From Deltaproteobacteria bacterium (GTDB lineage: Bacteria > Desulfobacterota > Desulfarculia > Adiutricales > Adiutricaceae): a stretch of DNA of 60,547 nucleotides. Numbering within the stretch: position 1 is the first letter of the stretch; each line of letters starts with the position of its first letter. This document shows positions 16,457 through 25,851 of this stretch, piece after piece. The stretch spans positions 1 to 60,547 of the forward strand of contig JAISFS010000155.1 in the NCBI GenBank assembly GCA_031263485.1, in the 5' to 3' direction. A program made the position numbers and the translations under genes. The notes beneath the pieces were generated by a model. The model was not told the origin of the DNA and made no database searches. It saw only the letters and a list, made by a program, of their open reading frames with translations.

Positions 16457-18646
16457 TCAAGCGCCGCGGCCGTTGCCGCTGGTTCCGGACGGGGAGCCGT
16501 CCCCGTCGTCATCGTCATCGTCTGGGCCCTCCGAGCCTATCGGACCTTCCGGGTCATCCCGATCTTCCGGGTCACCCCGATCTTCCGGGTCATCCCGATC
16601 TTCCGGGTCCTCCTGGTCTTCCGGGTTCTCCTGGTCCCTGGGAACTTTCCGGTCCTTGGGTCCCTTCCCCTTGGCCTCCCTGGCGGGCGGCCCGTCCTCG
16701 GGATCTTCGGAGGGGTCGTCGGGTCCGGCCTTGCGCCCGGCCTTCCGTCCGGGCTTGCGTCCGGCCCTGGACGGGGGCTTCGTCCCTGACTTGCCCTCTG
16801 CCTTGGACTCGGGCTTTCCGGACGCCAGGCTCTCGCCCGGCACGGGGATGGGTAGGCCTTCGAAGACGATGGCCTCGCGGGCTATCTCGATGACCTCCTC
16901 GGCCTCGAGGGTCTCCTTCTCCAGCAGAAGATCCGACAGGCGCTTCAGGACATGCATGTGGCGGCTGATGAGCTCCTTGGCCTTCTCGTGGCCGCCCATT
17001 ACCAGCTCGGTCACCTCCCGGTCGATGCGCTGGGCGGTGTCCTCGGAGTAGTCGCGGTGCTGGGCTATCTCGCGGCCCAGGAAGATCTGCTCCTCCTGCT
17101 TGCCGAAGGACAGCGGCCCCAGGGACTCGCTCATGCCGTAGCGGGTGACCATGTTCCGGGCGAGCTTCGTGGCTCGCTCTATGTCGTTGGCGGCGCCGGT
17201 GGTGAGCTGGTTCAGCGCCAGCTCCTCGGCCGCGCGGCCGCCCATGAGTATGGCCAGCCTGGTCCTGAAGAACTCCCGGCTGTAGGTGTACTTGTCCTCG
17301 GAGGGCAGGTACTGGGTGATGCCCAGCGCGCGTCCCCTCGGGATGATGGAGACCTTGTGGAGGGGGTCGGAGTGAGGCAGCAGGAGCGCCACCAGCGTGT
17401 GGCCGGCCTCGTGCCAGGCGGTGGTCTTCTTCTCCTCCTCGCTCATGATCATGGACTTGCGCTCGACGCCCATCATGATCTTGTCGCGGGCGGCCTCCAG
17501 ATCGCTCCCCTCCACCTTGTCCTTGTTCTTGCGGGCGGCGCCAAGCGCGGCCTCGTTGATGAGGTTCTCCAGATCCGCGCCGGAGAAGCCCGGCGTGCCG
17601 CGGGCGACCACCTCCAGGCTCACCCCGGAGGCTAGCGGGACCTTCTTGGAGTGGACCTTCAGGATCTGCTCGCGGCCCCTCAGGTCCGGCACCGGAACCA
17701 CCACCTGGCGGTCGAAGCGGCCGGGCCTCAGGAGCGCCGGGTCCAGGACGTCCGGGCGGTTGGTAGCGGCTATCACGATGAGCGCCTCGTTGGGCTCGAA
17801 GCCGTCCATCTCCACCAGGAGCTGGTTCAGGGTCTGCTCGCGCTCGTCGTGCCCGCCGCCCAGGCCGGCGCCGCGGTGGCGGCCCACGGCGTCTATCTCG
17901 TCGATGAACAGGATGCAGGGGCTGTTCTTCTTGGCCTGCGCGAACATGTCGCGGACCCGTGAGGCCCCCACGCCCACGAACATCTCCACGAAGTCGGAGC
18001 CGGAGATGGAGAAGAAGGGCACCCCCGCCTCGCCGGCGATGGCCCGGGCGAGAAGCGTCTTCCCGGTCCCCGGGGCCCCCATCAGGAGCACCCCCTTGGG
18101 GATCCTGCCGCCCAGGCGCACGAACTTGCCCGGCTCGCGCAGGAAGTCGATTATCTCCTCCAGCTCGCTCTTTGCCTCCTCGATGCCCGCCACGTCCTGG
18201 AAGGTCACCTTCTTCTGGTCGTCCGAGAGCATCTTGGCCCGGCTCTTGGCGAAGGTCATGGCCTTGCCGCCGCCCTGCATCTGCCGCATGAAGAACAGGA
18301 ACACGGCCACCAGGAGGATTATCTGCAGGAGCCCGCCCAGGAACGCGTACCAGTGGGTGGAGGGGGGAGGGGCGATGTTTATCTTCACGTTCTGCTCGCG
18401 CAGCGCGGGCAGGAGATCCCGGTCGTAGGGAATGTACGCGGAGACCCGCCTGGCGGGGGAGTCCTTCATCACGACCGTTATCTCGTCGGCGGTCAGGGTG
18501 GCCTCCTGGACCTCGCCCTTGGCCACGGCATCGAAGATCTGCGAGTAGCTCTGCCGGGAAACCTCCTCCGAGGGCTTCAGGAAGTTGAAGAACCCCAGGA
18601 TGACCAGGACCAGGAGGGCCCATATGAGCAGGTTGCGGGAATTCAA
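16457..18646 (-). CDS. ftsH: ATP-dependent zinc metalloprotease FtsH
   Basis: Membrane-bound AAA protease that degrades misfolded membrane proteins and short-lived regulators. The product is 729 residues. Start is a TTG at 18646 with GGAG eight bases upstream. Two membrane helices (about 6-22 and 100-120) flank the periplasmic domain. The AAA module follows: Walker A GAPGTGKT (190-197), Walker B ILFIDE (246-251), and the second region of homology around 290-313. The zinc protease site is HEAGH (412-416), with a third ligand Asp in [10 protein letters not shown] (about 488). From about residue 600 there is an extra 130-residue charged, repetitive tail (lysine-rich, then PEDRDD repeats, then poly-Asp) beyond the usual 600-650 residue protein. 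A promoter lies at 18769-18797. Confidence 0.96.
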   Translation of the reverse strand: MNSRNLLIWALLVLVILGFFNFLKPSEEVSRQSYSQIFDAVAKGEVQEATLTADEITVVMKDSPARRVSAYIPYDRDLLPALREQNVKINIAPPPSTHWYAFLGGLLQIILLVAVFLFFMRQMQGGGKAMTFAKSRAKMLSDDQKKVTFQDVAGIEEAKSELEEIIDFLREPGKFVRLGGRIPKGVLLMGAPGTGKTLLARAIAGEAGVPFFSISGSDFVEMFVGVGASRVRDMFAQAKKNSPCILFIDEIDAVGRHRGAGLGGGHDEREQTLNQLLVEMDGFEPNEALIVIAATNRPDVLDPALLRPGRFDRQVVVPVPDLRGREQILKVHSKKVPLASGVSLEVVARGTPGFSGADLENLINEAALGAARKNKDKVEGSDLEAARDKIMMGVERKSMIMSEEEKKTTAWHEAGHTLVALLLPHSDPLHKVSIIPRGRALGITQYLPSEDKYTYSREFFRTRLAILMGGRAAEELALNQLTTGAANDIERATKLARNMVTRYGMSESLGPLSFGKQEEQIFLGREIAQHRDYSEDTAQRIDREVTELVMGGHEKAKELISRHMHVLKRLSDLLLEKETLEAEEVIEIAREAIVFEGLPIPVPGESLASGKPESKAEGKSGTKPPSRAGRKPGRKAGRKAGPDDPSEDPEDGPPAREAKGKGPKDRKVPRDQENPEDQEDPEDRDDPEDRGDPEDRDDPEGPIGSEGPDDDDDDGDGSPSGTSGNGRGA
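16551..16640. repeat. 18 bp repeat in the 3' end of ftsH
   Basis: Five copies of GGGTCATCCCGATCTTCC (plus strand) at 16551, 16569, 16587, 16605 and 16623. They encode the PEDRDD-type hexapeptide repeats of the FtsH tail. The unit is six codons, so copy-number changes stay in frame. Confidence 0.85.
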
Positions 18647-18768
18647 GGGAGCTTCTCCGACAAAGTGGGATCCGGCCTCACGCCGGCGGGGTAGGTTGCC
18701 CCGGGGCCAGCGGGCAGGCGGTCCCCGTGGAAAAAAAACGGCCCGGTATAAAGAGGGTCGGACGCATT

Positions 18769-18797
18769 ACTTTACGCCTGTCACGGCGGTTTTTCAA
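18769..18797 (-). promoter_or_regulatory. Promoter for ftsH
   Basis: On the minus strand TTGAAA (plus 18792-18797), a 17 bp spacer and TAAAGT (plus 18769-18774), about 120 bp ahead of the ftsH start. Confidence 0.5.
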
Positions 18798-18851
18798 CTT
18801 GCGGCCGGGATCGCCGACCGGCCCGGGCAAGGCCTCGTGCGCGGGGCTCCC

Positions 18852-19210
18852 GGAATGCCTCGGGTCGGTTGCGCCGCCCGCCGGACGGCCTGGGCCGTCA
18901 CGCGGTCGGGCGTGGAGCGGACGCGCCCGGAAATGCCTTGGGGCGGGGGGAGTCGGCTACTCCTGGAAAGGCTTTGAGGCGAGAGTCGGTCGTTCCAGGG
19001 AAGGCCTTGAGGCGTGAGGCGTTCGCAGATGGCGCTGGCGCAGGCAAAGGCAGGGACGCGCGGGAAGCGGCGCGCGGGCCTGAAAGGCCCTATGGCGCTG
19101 GCAAAGGCAGGGAGGCGCGGGAAGCGGCGCGCGGGCCTGAAAGGCCTTGTGGCGCGGGATCGGGCACGGGTATGACGGGCACGCCGCAAGGCCATGAGGC
19201 GCGGCCAGCG
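18852..19210. repeat. Repeat field sharing a core with the 14.5-15.0 kb array
   Basis: The motif GGAAAGGCCTTGAGGCG and close variants recur at least six times, the same core as in the cdaA-folP array. Inside the field, a 63 bp unit is duplicated (19031-19093 and 19094-about 19152). Non-coding. Confidence 0.7.
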
Positions 19211-19853
19211 GGCTCCGATGGGGGGGAAGCGGGCGAGCGTCCGCGTAATGAATGCTGATTGGCGCGGGAAGGGGCACGGACGCGCTGGACCGGAGATTCG
19301 CGCATCGGCGTGGGCGCCGGAAAGGCCCGCCGATGAGGACGTGCGGGGGATGCCGGGGGCGTCAGGGACCGGCGTAACCGTTGTCGCATCCGCGAGGCTT
19401 AACGGGATGCCCTGCCGGAAGGCCGGAAGGCGGGGCTGAACGGCGCTGGACAGCCGCAACGCCGAGCGTCAGGCGGCAAAAAGCCCCGGCTGCCGATGAG
19501 GCCTGCCGGGGGAGTCAGCCACGTGACGGGGGGCGGAATCCTGGCTAATCGGGGGAGCGAGCGAAACGCGGGAGCGAGCGAAACGCGGAAGGCCGCCTCC
19601 GCCTTGGGTACGGCACCATCCGGGAGACGTTGGGGTGTCCGGGGCCCGGCCGGGTCGGGGAGCCGCGTCCGGGACGGGGGCTCGGGCTCGAAGGGCCCGC
19701 AAATGGACGGCGCGAAAAAAATACCCCTGGGGCCCGGTCGCCGACAACGGCGGCTTAAGGCCAGGGGAGAGGCCTCAAGTCCGGTCGGGGCGCCGGGGCC
19801 TGAGGCGCTGGGCGCCGCCGTCCGGGGGATCCGTCCCGCCGGAGCCTGCGGGG

Positions 19854-20072
19854 CTATTTCAGGCGGTATGTGATGAGGCCGTGGGTGGGGTCGTAAGGGG
19901 AAACGGCCACCTCGACGCGATCGCCCAGAAGGACGCGGATCTTGAATTTCTTGAGCCGTCCGGAAAGGATGGCCTTGATCTTCACGCCGTCTTGGGTCTC
20001 TACCTCCATGCGTCCGTCGCCATAAGTGTTGGTGACGCGTCCTTCGAGTTTTATCAGATCTTCTCGGCTCAA
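19854..20072 (-). CDS. infA: Translation initiation factor IF-1
   Basis: IF-1 binds the ribosomal A site during initiation. The product is 72 residues with a single S1/OB fold, the exact family length: KLEGRVTNTYGDGRMEVE, then ILSGRLKKFKIRVLLGDRVEVAVSPYDPTHG. It ends LITYRLK, close to the usual ITYR terminus. The start is TTG at 20072, well placed behind AAGGAG (plus 20079-20084). It stands alone, with a promoter at 20174-20203 and a MITE-like element just upstream of that. Confidence 0.95.
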   Translation of the reverse strand: MSREDLIKLEGRVTNTYGDGRMEVETQDGVKIKAILSGRLKKFKIRVLLGDRVEVAVSPYDPTHGLITYRLK

Positions 20073-20173
20073 AAATGTCTCCTTCGCGCGGCGAGACCGC
20101 TTGGACGCGGCCTCAGGCGGCTGGGCCCCTGCTGGGGGCGAAATCTTGTCCGGGTCGGGATGCCCGACCGAAA

Positions 20174-20203
20174 ATTATACTCCGTAGGGCCCGCAGGAAT
20201 CAA
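20174..20203 (-). promoter_or_regulatory. Promoter for infA, touching a MITE end
   Basis: On the minus strand TTGATT (plus 20198-20203), an 18 bp spacer and a perfect TATAAT (plus 20174-20179). The -35 hexamer overlaps the 6 bp direct repeat flanking the MITE-like element. Confidence 0.6.
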
Positions 20204-20207
20204 CATT

Positions 20208-20382
20208 GATTCCACTGCAAAAACCCTCCCCCTCGACAGGGAAGCGGAACGCCATGCGGCCATCGCGTTGGCACCCTTGCGCTTAAGCCTTAAACCACCG
20301 CCCATCAGCCCACCCTGTACCCGGACACACTGCCCTCAAACGACTGTCAGGAGGTGAGGGTGGGGGTTTTTGCAGTGGAATC
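20208..20382. mobile_element. 175 bp MITE-like element, copy 1
   Basis: Terminal inverted repeats begin GATTCCACTGCAAAAACCC on the left and end with its complement on the right, matching at 27 of 29 bases when the two bases just outside each end are counted. The element is flanked by the 6 bp direct repeat AACATT (20202-20207 and 20383-20388), a probable target-site duplication. It has no transposase. A second copy of identical length lies inverted at 37270-37444; the inner sequence is also clearly related (for example TTGGCACCCTTGCGCT). It was therefore probably mobilised by a transposase encoded elsewhere. Confidence 0.85.
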
Positions 20383-20725
20383 AACATTAGTGTCGGCGGC
20401 TCGGCGGCCTGATTGAAAAGGATCCTCGGAAGGTCCTGGGAACGGCACGGGGAGCCCGGCCGCGTTCGGGCGGCACGGCGATCGCGTCCGGCTCGATATT
20501 GCCCGCCTTAGCCGGGGCGATGCCCCGCGCGAGGGTTTCCCCGTCCGGATCTGAGGCCTAGCTCGTCGTGAGCCCAGCCTCGGACCGCCGTCTCGGGGCC
20601 GGAGCGCCGTTGCCGGGGCTTCGTCGTCGACGCCCGGCGACCGGCGTGCCGCAGGGCAGACGCGCCGCCGAGGAAGTTCCGCCGCCGCCGGCGACGCCGC
20701 ATCGTTTCCGGGCTCTTAGCGTGGT

Positions 20726-23700
20726 TCAGACTTCCAGGATCACCTCGGTCACGCCACCGCCCGCGGGGGGCTTGTCGGGGGTGGTGAATCCCCGCACCCT
20801 GGGGTGCCGCCTCAGGTAGTCGGCTATGCCGCTCTTGAGCCTGCCCGTGCCCCGGCCGTGGATGATGGTGAGGTTCCCGCGGCCGGTCACTACGGCGCGG
20901 TCGATCTCGCGGTCTATCACCTCCAGGGCCTCCTCCACCGTGCTGCCCACCAGCATGAGCGAGCCCGGCACGCCGGTTTCCTGGGGAGGGGCCAGGTCCA
21001 TGGCCACGAAGCCGGAAAGGGGGTTCGCGGGCTTCCTGCGGTCCTGGGGGCACGTCCCCAGCTCGGCCCAGGCGGCCTTCAGGGAGAACCTGCCCGTGTC
21101 CACCGTGCCCTCGAGACGGACGGGGTCCCAGGTGCGCACGGTGCCGTTGGCGCCGAGGCGCCTGACGAAGACCCGGTCCCCGGGCTTGAGATCCTTGGGC
21201 GCGGGAGGGACCTCCCCGGCCTCCAGGGCGCTCGGCCTCACCTTTGCGGCCTCGCGGGCCATCTCGGCCTTCTTCAGGGTCACGGTCTGGGGATCGACCT
21301 TGGCCCCCTGCTTCAGGTTCTCCCTCACCTCGTCGCGGAGCCGGTCGAAGGCGGCGCGGTAGCGGGACATGAAGGACCTGAGAGCCACGTCGGACTCCTG
21401 GTGGAGGCGGTTTATCCGCGCCGTCTCCTTGGCGAGGCGGTCCCTCGCCGCCTGGGCCTCGCGCCTGGCCTCGTCCCGGGCCATGTTCGCCTCGCGGGCG
21501 GCCTCCAGGTGCCCGGCCCGGGCCTCCTCGAGGCGGCCCAGGAGTTCCAGGGAGCGGCGGTGGCCGTCGTCCAGGTAGCTCCGGGCCTTCTCCACGAGAT
21601 CGAGCGGGAGCCCCAGCCGCGCGGCGGCCGAGAGCCCCCCGGACAGGCCCGGGGAGCCGTAGGAGAGCCCGTAGGTGGGGTTCCCGTCCGAGGACGAGTT
21701 GACCGCGGCGGAGACGACCCCCGGCGTCAGGGACGCCCATGTCTTCACCAGGTGGAAGTGCGTGGCCGAGACGATCCACGCCCCGCTCGACTTGAGCTCC
21801 TCCAGGACCGCCAGGGCCAGGGCCTGGCCCTCGGCGGGGTCCGTGCCGCCGCCCAGCTCGTCCAGGAGGATGAGCCCCCCGGGGCCCGCCAGGCGCAGCA
21901 CGGGCACGAGCGCGCGCACGTGCCCCGAGAACGTGGAGAGATCCGACTCGAGGTCCTGGTTGTCGCCCATCACGGCCAGGACCCTGGACGGGAAGTCCAG
22001 CCGGGATCCCGGGCCGCAGGGCACGAAGAGCCCGGTGCGGGCCAGGAGGACCGCGAGGCCCAGGGTCTTCAGGGCCACCGTCTTCCCGCCGGCGTTCAGA
22101 CCCGAGATGACCACGACCGGGGCATCGGGGTCGATCCTGAAGTCCAGCGGGGTCATCTTCCGGCGCTCTGCCGCGAGCCTCCGCTCCAGAAGCGGGTGCC
22201 TGAGCGATCTCAGCTCCAGGCCCTCGCCGGGGCGGTACTCGGGCGCGGAGGCGTTCCAGGAGAGCGCCAGCCTTCCCTCGGCCAGGACGAGATCCAGGCC
22301 GGTCAGGATCCGCCCGGCCTCCCGCATGGCTCCCGCCGCGTCGCGGCACATGGCGGAGAGGCGCGCCAGGATCCTCTCGATCTCGGCCGCCTCGGTCTTT
22401 TTCAGGTACGCCAGGCGGTTGTTGTCGTCCACGGCCTCCAGGGGCTCCAGGTACGCCGTCTGCCCGCTCTTGCTCCAGTCATGCACGAGCCCCCGGCTCC
22501 TGCCCGCTCCGGAGGCGCGCACCGGTATCACGAAACGGTCCTGGCGGGTGGTCACGAGCTCGTCCCGGACCACGTGCCTGAACTCGTCGGAGCGCATGAG
22601 GGAGATCAGCTTGTCGGTCACGGCCCTCCTGGCCAGCGCCGTCTCGCGGCGGATGCGGGCGAGTTCCGGGGAGGCCTGGTCCAGCACGTCCCCTTCGGGG
22701 GAGAGGCTCCGGTCCATCGCCTCGATGAACTCCGAGAAGGTCTCCAGATCCCGCGTGAGCGCCCACAGCCCCGGCGCCTCCGACTCGAAGGGCCTCAGGT
22801 GCAGTTTGGCCGACCGCGAGCAGAGCGCCTCGTCCTTCAGGAGCAGCAGCTCCTCGGGCGGCAGCACGGCGCCCTCCGCCAGGGCCTTTTCCAGGAGCGG
22901 CGTGAGGTCCAGGTGGAGCGAGAGCTCCGGCGAGCCCGCCGACAGGAGCACCGTCTGCGCCTCGCGCACGAGCTTCCAGGAGGCCTCGATGCCTTCCGGG
23001 TCCAAATCCGGGGAGAGAGCGAGGGCCGCCTCCGAACCCGGCCGCGAGGCGCACTCGCCCGCCAGGATCTCCAGTAGGTCCCTGTATTCCCTCTCGAGGG
23101 GGCTCTCCAGCGGTTCGGGAGGGGCTTCAGGGGCGGAGTCCGGTTCAGGCGGATCCTCCGCTGTCGCGCCTTCCGGGGAATCCTGGGCCGCGCTTTCCGG
23201 GGAATCCTGGGGCGCGCCTTCCGGGGAATACGGGACCGCGTCTTCCGGGGAATCCACAGGACCCGGGAAGTCCCGGACCGCTCCGGAGCCGGCGTGAACC
23301 AGGTTGCCGGAGTCTGAATGGGCACTGGCTCCGGGGTCCGGAATGGAATGTGCTGCGTGAGCATCCGAAGGCCCGTCTGGGCCGGTCAGGGCGGCGGACC
23401 ATGGGCCGTCGGATGGGGCGAGGCTTTCCCGGTCGGGCTGGACACGGAGGCCTGACATGCCTGCCCGATCGTGCGCGTCTGCCAGGAAGATCGGGGCGGG
23501 AACGGAGCCGATGCCCGTCACGACGTCCGGGATTTCAGGGCCTTCATCGACTTCGGGACTCCCGGAACCTTCGGGGCCGCCAGATGTTTCATGGCCTTCA
23601 GAGCCTTCATGGACTTCATGGACTTTAGAGCCTTCATGGCCTTCATGGCTTCCGTTGCCTTCAGGGAACAGTTGGCCTTCAGGGTTTCCGTAGCCTTCTT

Positions 23701-24127
23701 GAACATCATGGCCTTCGGGGTTTCCTGAGCCGTCGGCGCTACCGGTTTCGTTCGTCGGGTCAAGTATTGTCCGAGCCCTCCGGGAACGGCGGCGTCGCCG
23801 CCGCGACCGGAAGGTCGCGTCCCGGACGGGGGACTCGGAATGGGAGTCCTGGGATTGGGGGGGAGGCGTAGCCCCGGCTTCCGGGGAAATGTCGGGATCC
23901 TGGGAGTCCTTGACTGAGGGGGAGCCCGGGAGGGCATGGTCTTCATGGCCCGGTGAGGGGTGGTCGTTTCCGTTCTCGGAAGACGCAGGGCATGCGCGGC
24001 CTTCAGGGCAGGGAACGACGCGTTCGATCCTGCCGTCGCGGGGTTCCGGTCCGGCCGGTCGCTTCAGGCTGTCGAGTTCGATGCGGCAGTCGGGGACGGT
24101 CGAGCTGTCCGGGCTGTTGGTATCCAT
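20726..24127 (-). CDS. mutS2: MutS2 with a long disordered N-terminal extension
   Basis: MutS2 is the MutS paralogue lacking the mismatch-reading domain; it acts on branched DNA and, in Bacillus, collided ribosomes. I start it at the ATG at 24127, with AGAGGA just upstream (1,133 residues). The MutS2 core begins near residue 343 (PLEREYRDLLEILAGECASR). The core has Walker A GLNAGGKT (about 676-683), Walker B LILLDELGGGTDP (about 753), a long charged coiled coil, and a C-terminal Smr domain with IIHGRGTGRLK. The first 340 residues are low-complexity, with an Arg run (RSRRRRRRSRRAR), His/Glu/Gly repeats and an octapeptide repeat; typical MutS2 lacks them. In Smr the usual LDLRG is replaced by LMLVG, so the domain may have lost nuclease activity. 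A GTG at 24265 is an alternative start. Confidence 0.92.
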   Translation of the reverse strand: MDTNSPDSSTVPDCRIELDSLKRPAGPEPRDGRIERVVPCPEGRACPASSENGNDHPSPGHEDHALPGSPSVKDSQDPDISPEAGATPPPQSQDSHSESPVRDATFRSRRRRRRSRRARTILDPTNETGSADGSGNPEGHDVQEGYGNPEGQLFPEGNGSHEGHEGSKVHEVHEGSEGHETSGGPEGSGSPEVDEGPEIPDVVTGIGSVPAPIFLADAHDRAGMSGLRVQPDRESLAPSDGPWSAALTGPDGPSDAHAAHSIPDPGASAHSDSGNLVHAGSGAVRDFPGPVDSPEDAVPYSPEGAPQDSPESAAQDSPEGATAEDPPEPDSAPEAPPEPLESPLEREYRDLLEILAGECASRPGSEAALALSPDLDPEGIEASWKLVREAQTVLLSAGSPELSLHLDLTPLLEKALAEGAVLPPEELLLLKDEALCSRSAKLHLRPFESEAPGLWALTRDLETFSEFIEAMDRSLSPEGDVLDQASPELARIRRETALARRAVTDKLISLMRSDEFRHVVRDELVTTRQDRFVIPVRASGAGRSRGLVHDWSKSGQTAYLEPLEAVDDNNRLAYLKKTEAAEIERILARLSAMCRDAAGAMREAGRILTGLDLVLAEGRLALSWNASAPEYRPGEGLELRSLRHPLLERRLAAERRKMTPLDFRIDPDAPVVVISGLNAGGKTVALKTLGLAVLLARTGLFVPCGPGSRLDFPSRVLAVMGDNQDLESDLSTFSGHVRALVPVLRLAGPGGLILLDELGGGTDPAEGQALALAVLEELKSSGAWIVSATHFHLVKTWASLTPGVVSAAVNSSSDGNPTYGLSYGSPGLSGGLSAAARLGLPLDLVEKARSYLDDGHRRSLELLGRLEEARAGHLEAAREANMARDEARREAQAARDRLAKETARINRLHQESDVALRSFMSRYRAAFDRLRDEVRENLKQGAKVDPQTVTLKKAEMAREAAKVRPSALEAGEVPPAPKDLKPGDRVFVRRLGANGTVRTWDPVRLEGTVDTGRFSLKAAWAELGTCPQDRRKPANPLSGFVAMDLAPPQETGVPGSLMLVGSTVEEALEVIDREIDRAVVTGRGNLTIIHGRGTGRLKSGIADYLRRHPRVRGFTTPDKPPAGGGVTEVILEV
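23171..23266. repeat. 24 bp repeat in the mutS2 extension
   Basis: Four units beginning TTCCGGGGAAT at 23171, 23195, 23219 and 23243 (plus strand), encoding an octapeptide of the form DSPEGA plus two residues. A second field of 9-15 bp CTTCATGG-type repeats lies at about 23,530-23,720. Confidence 0.8.
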
Positions 24128-25851
24128 GGTCCTCTTGTATCCGTTCACGCCTAAAGGGGGGCAGGGGCTCGCATTTAAGGCGGATTGCGCCGCTGTCATG
24201 GGGGGCGGCCTTGCGGTCGGCCTCCGCGACCGGGGCGTCCCGCCAGCGGCAGGGCGCATGGTCACGATCGCGAGCGGGCACGCGGAGGTAGTCCGCCGGC
24301 ACGGTCCGGCCGCAAGGGCTTTCAGGGACGCCGCGAGCGGGAACGGCCCGCGGCCGGGAAACCACGGGCGTCCTGGAGGCGCCAGCTCCCGGGAAAGGTT
24401 GCGGGCGGGGATTCAGGGGCCCCGGACGCAACATTGTCCGCGCGCCCCTGGAGCGGGCATGCGGTCCCGGGACGCCCTGCCCGGGAAGACTCCGCAGGCG
24501 TCTCGCCAGGACGCCGACCTGCAGGCAGGGTCTGATGGGGCCTGGCAGGAAATGGCAGGACCGGGATAAGGAAAGACAGGGCCGAGCAGGGCGGACAAGG
24601 GGCTCCCCCGTGTGGCGTGAAACTGCTGATCCGCTGGACGATCTCGCTTGTAGGCCACGGCCTTGACACGGGGGAGAGCTGGGCCCCGGCAGACTGAAGG
24701 GCCAGCCGCCGATGTCTCCGGGCGTTCGAATCATACTCCCTGAGTGACTTCGACTCAACGGTCGCATCGCCCCGGCTTTACAAGGCCGCCAATCCCGGAG
24801 CCTTTGCCACCGCCGTTCGGCGCTGCGGACGCTCGGTGTCAACTCCTGGCACCGCCGGGCGGTTCAGAGGAGTGGGCTTCCGGCGGCCTCGCGGAGGTAT
24901 CGTCGGTCAGGATGGGCCGGGAAGTGCTCCCATCCAGCCCGCCGGGATCGGTGCGGTCCCTCGGCGAAGTTGATGGCGGCGTTGAAGTCGGTGTCAATGC
25001 CACACTGCGTGGGGGCGGGATTGACGACGAAGGGACGGACACGTCCTTGCCTCCGCAGGGGAGGGTCACGTCCCAACCAGCAGGGATGGACACTCGCCTC
25101 GTTCCCTCCGTCTCTTCGCTGGTGAGCCCCGCGCAGCGTCCGTTGACGTCCGCCATGCGGAGTTACATAGGGTCGCTATTCTCCGTGCGCTTGCTGATGC
25201 GGCCTTCGCGTCAGAAACCGCCGACGGGTTCTGCCTGCGCCGACACCCCAGCCCCAGTCAACGAGTCCAGCCGTGATGGGGAAGGCGGGGTAGGCATCGA
25301 TGGCGGCGATGCCGAGGATGCAGCCCAGATCATGAGCGTAACGAATGAAGTCTGCATGGGCATTGTTCCGGCGAACAACGTTCCGGAAGCGGAACTTGGA
25401 ACTGTCCGGCTTGAAACTCGCCGGCACTCTGACGATTGGCCATGGCAGGCGACTAAGTTCCATGTCCGCCACGCTTCGGCGCTTTCAGGCGGAGGACGAT
25501 TTCTGCGCCCCGTCAAGTCGCGTCCCTCTATGCGACCCGTCGATGCGTGTCCGGACGCGATGTTACAGACAGTTTTTCACGCGCAGAGACGGCACTGGGA
25601 CGACTGGACTGGCCGAGTGGCGAGAGCGGTCGACTGGTGCGCCATCGGTGGCTTCGGGATAATCCGTGCGCAAAGTGACAAGCTTGTTTCGATGACTTTC
25701 AGAGGCAGAGACGCCGCACCTTGCGGCTTTCCGTGGCCGCGAAAGCCTATATGCGGGTTCGAGTGTCCTCGCCAACATGCTTTCTCTATCCTGTAGCATC
25801 GATATCAACTGGCCGTAAGCATGTGGTTGACGGTTCGGAAGATGCGGCATG
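24128..25851. other. 1.7 kb spacer with transposase debris, no intact gene
   Basis: Between mutS2 and the AAA-ATPase. It includes a TnpB-like remnant at about 24,957-25,007. A 350-codon plus-strand frame (24744-25796) has no motif and is antisense to that remnant, so it is not called. I cannot recover a continuous transposase; if one existed it is degraded across frames. Confidence 0.5.
24957..25007 (-). pseudogene. TnpB (OrfB) C-terminal remnant
   Basis: The minus strand reads TQCGIDTDFNAAINFAE, which resembles the last zinc-finger cysteine and the RuvC-III segment of TnpB/OrfB (CG..D.D.NAA.N). The preceding CxxC half lies in no continuous frame that I can find. Probably a relic of an IS200/IS605-type element; coordinates mark only the recognisable part. 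Confidence 0.4.

Larger units (their letters stand above)
18647..19853. other. Long spacer between infA and ftsH
   Basis: 1.2 kb without a convincing gene. It holds the ftsH promoter, the repeat field at 18852-19210, and a two-copy 17 bp repeat GGGAGCGAGCGAAACGC at 19553-19586. The short frames have no motifs and a repetitive composition. Confidence 0.55.
20073..20725. other. Spacer between mutS2 and infA
   Basis: Holds the infA promoter and the 175 bp MITE-like element. From 20,389 to 20,725 it is GC-rich without a recognisable gene; a long minus-strand frame entering mutS2 in another phase (20508-22349) is a shadow. Confidence 0.55.

Noticed and set aside
20804-23077. 757-codon plus-strand frame
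   Set aside because: Antisense of mutS2; reflects codon bias only.
24721-24750. tRNA T-arm-like GTTCGAATC
   Set aside because: The flanking bases do not form the stem; unlike 16254-16280, no acceptor strand follows.
24744-25796. 350-codon plus-strand frame in the mutS2 spacer
   Set aside because: No motif, no ribosome-binding site, and antisense to TnpB-like debris.
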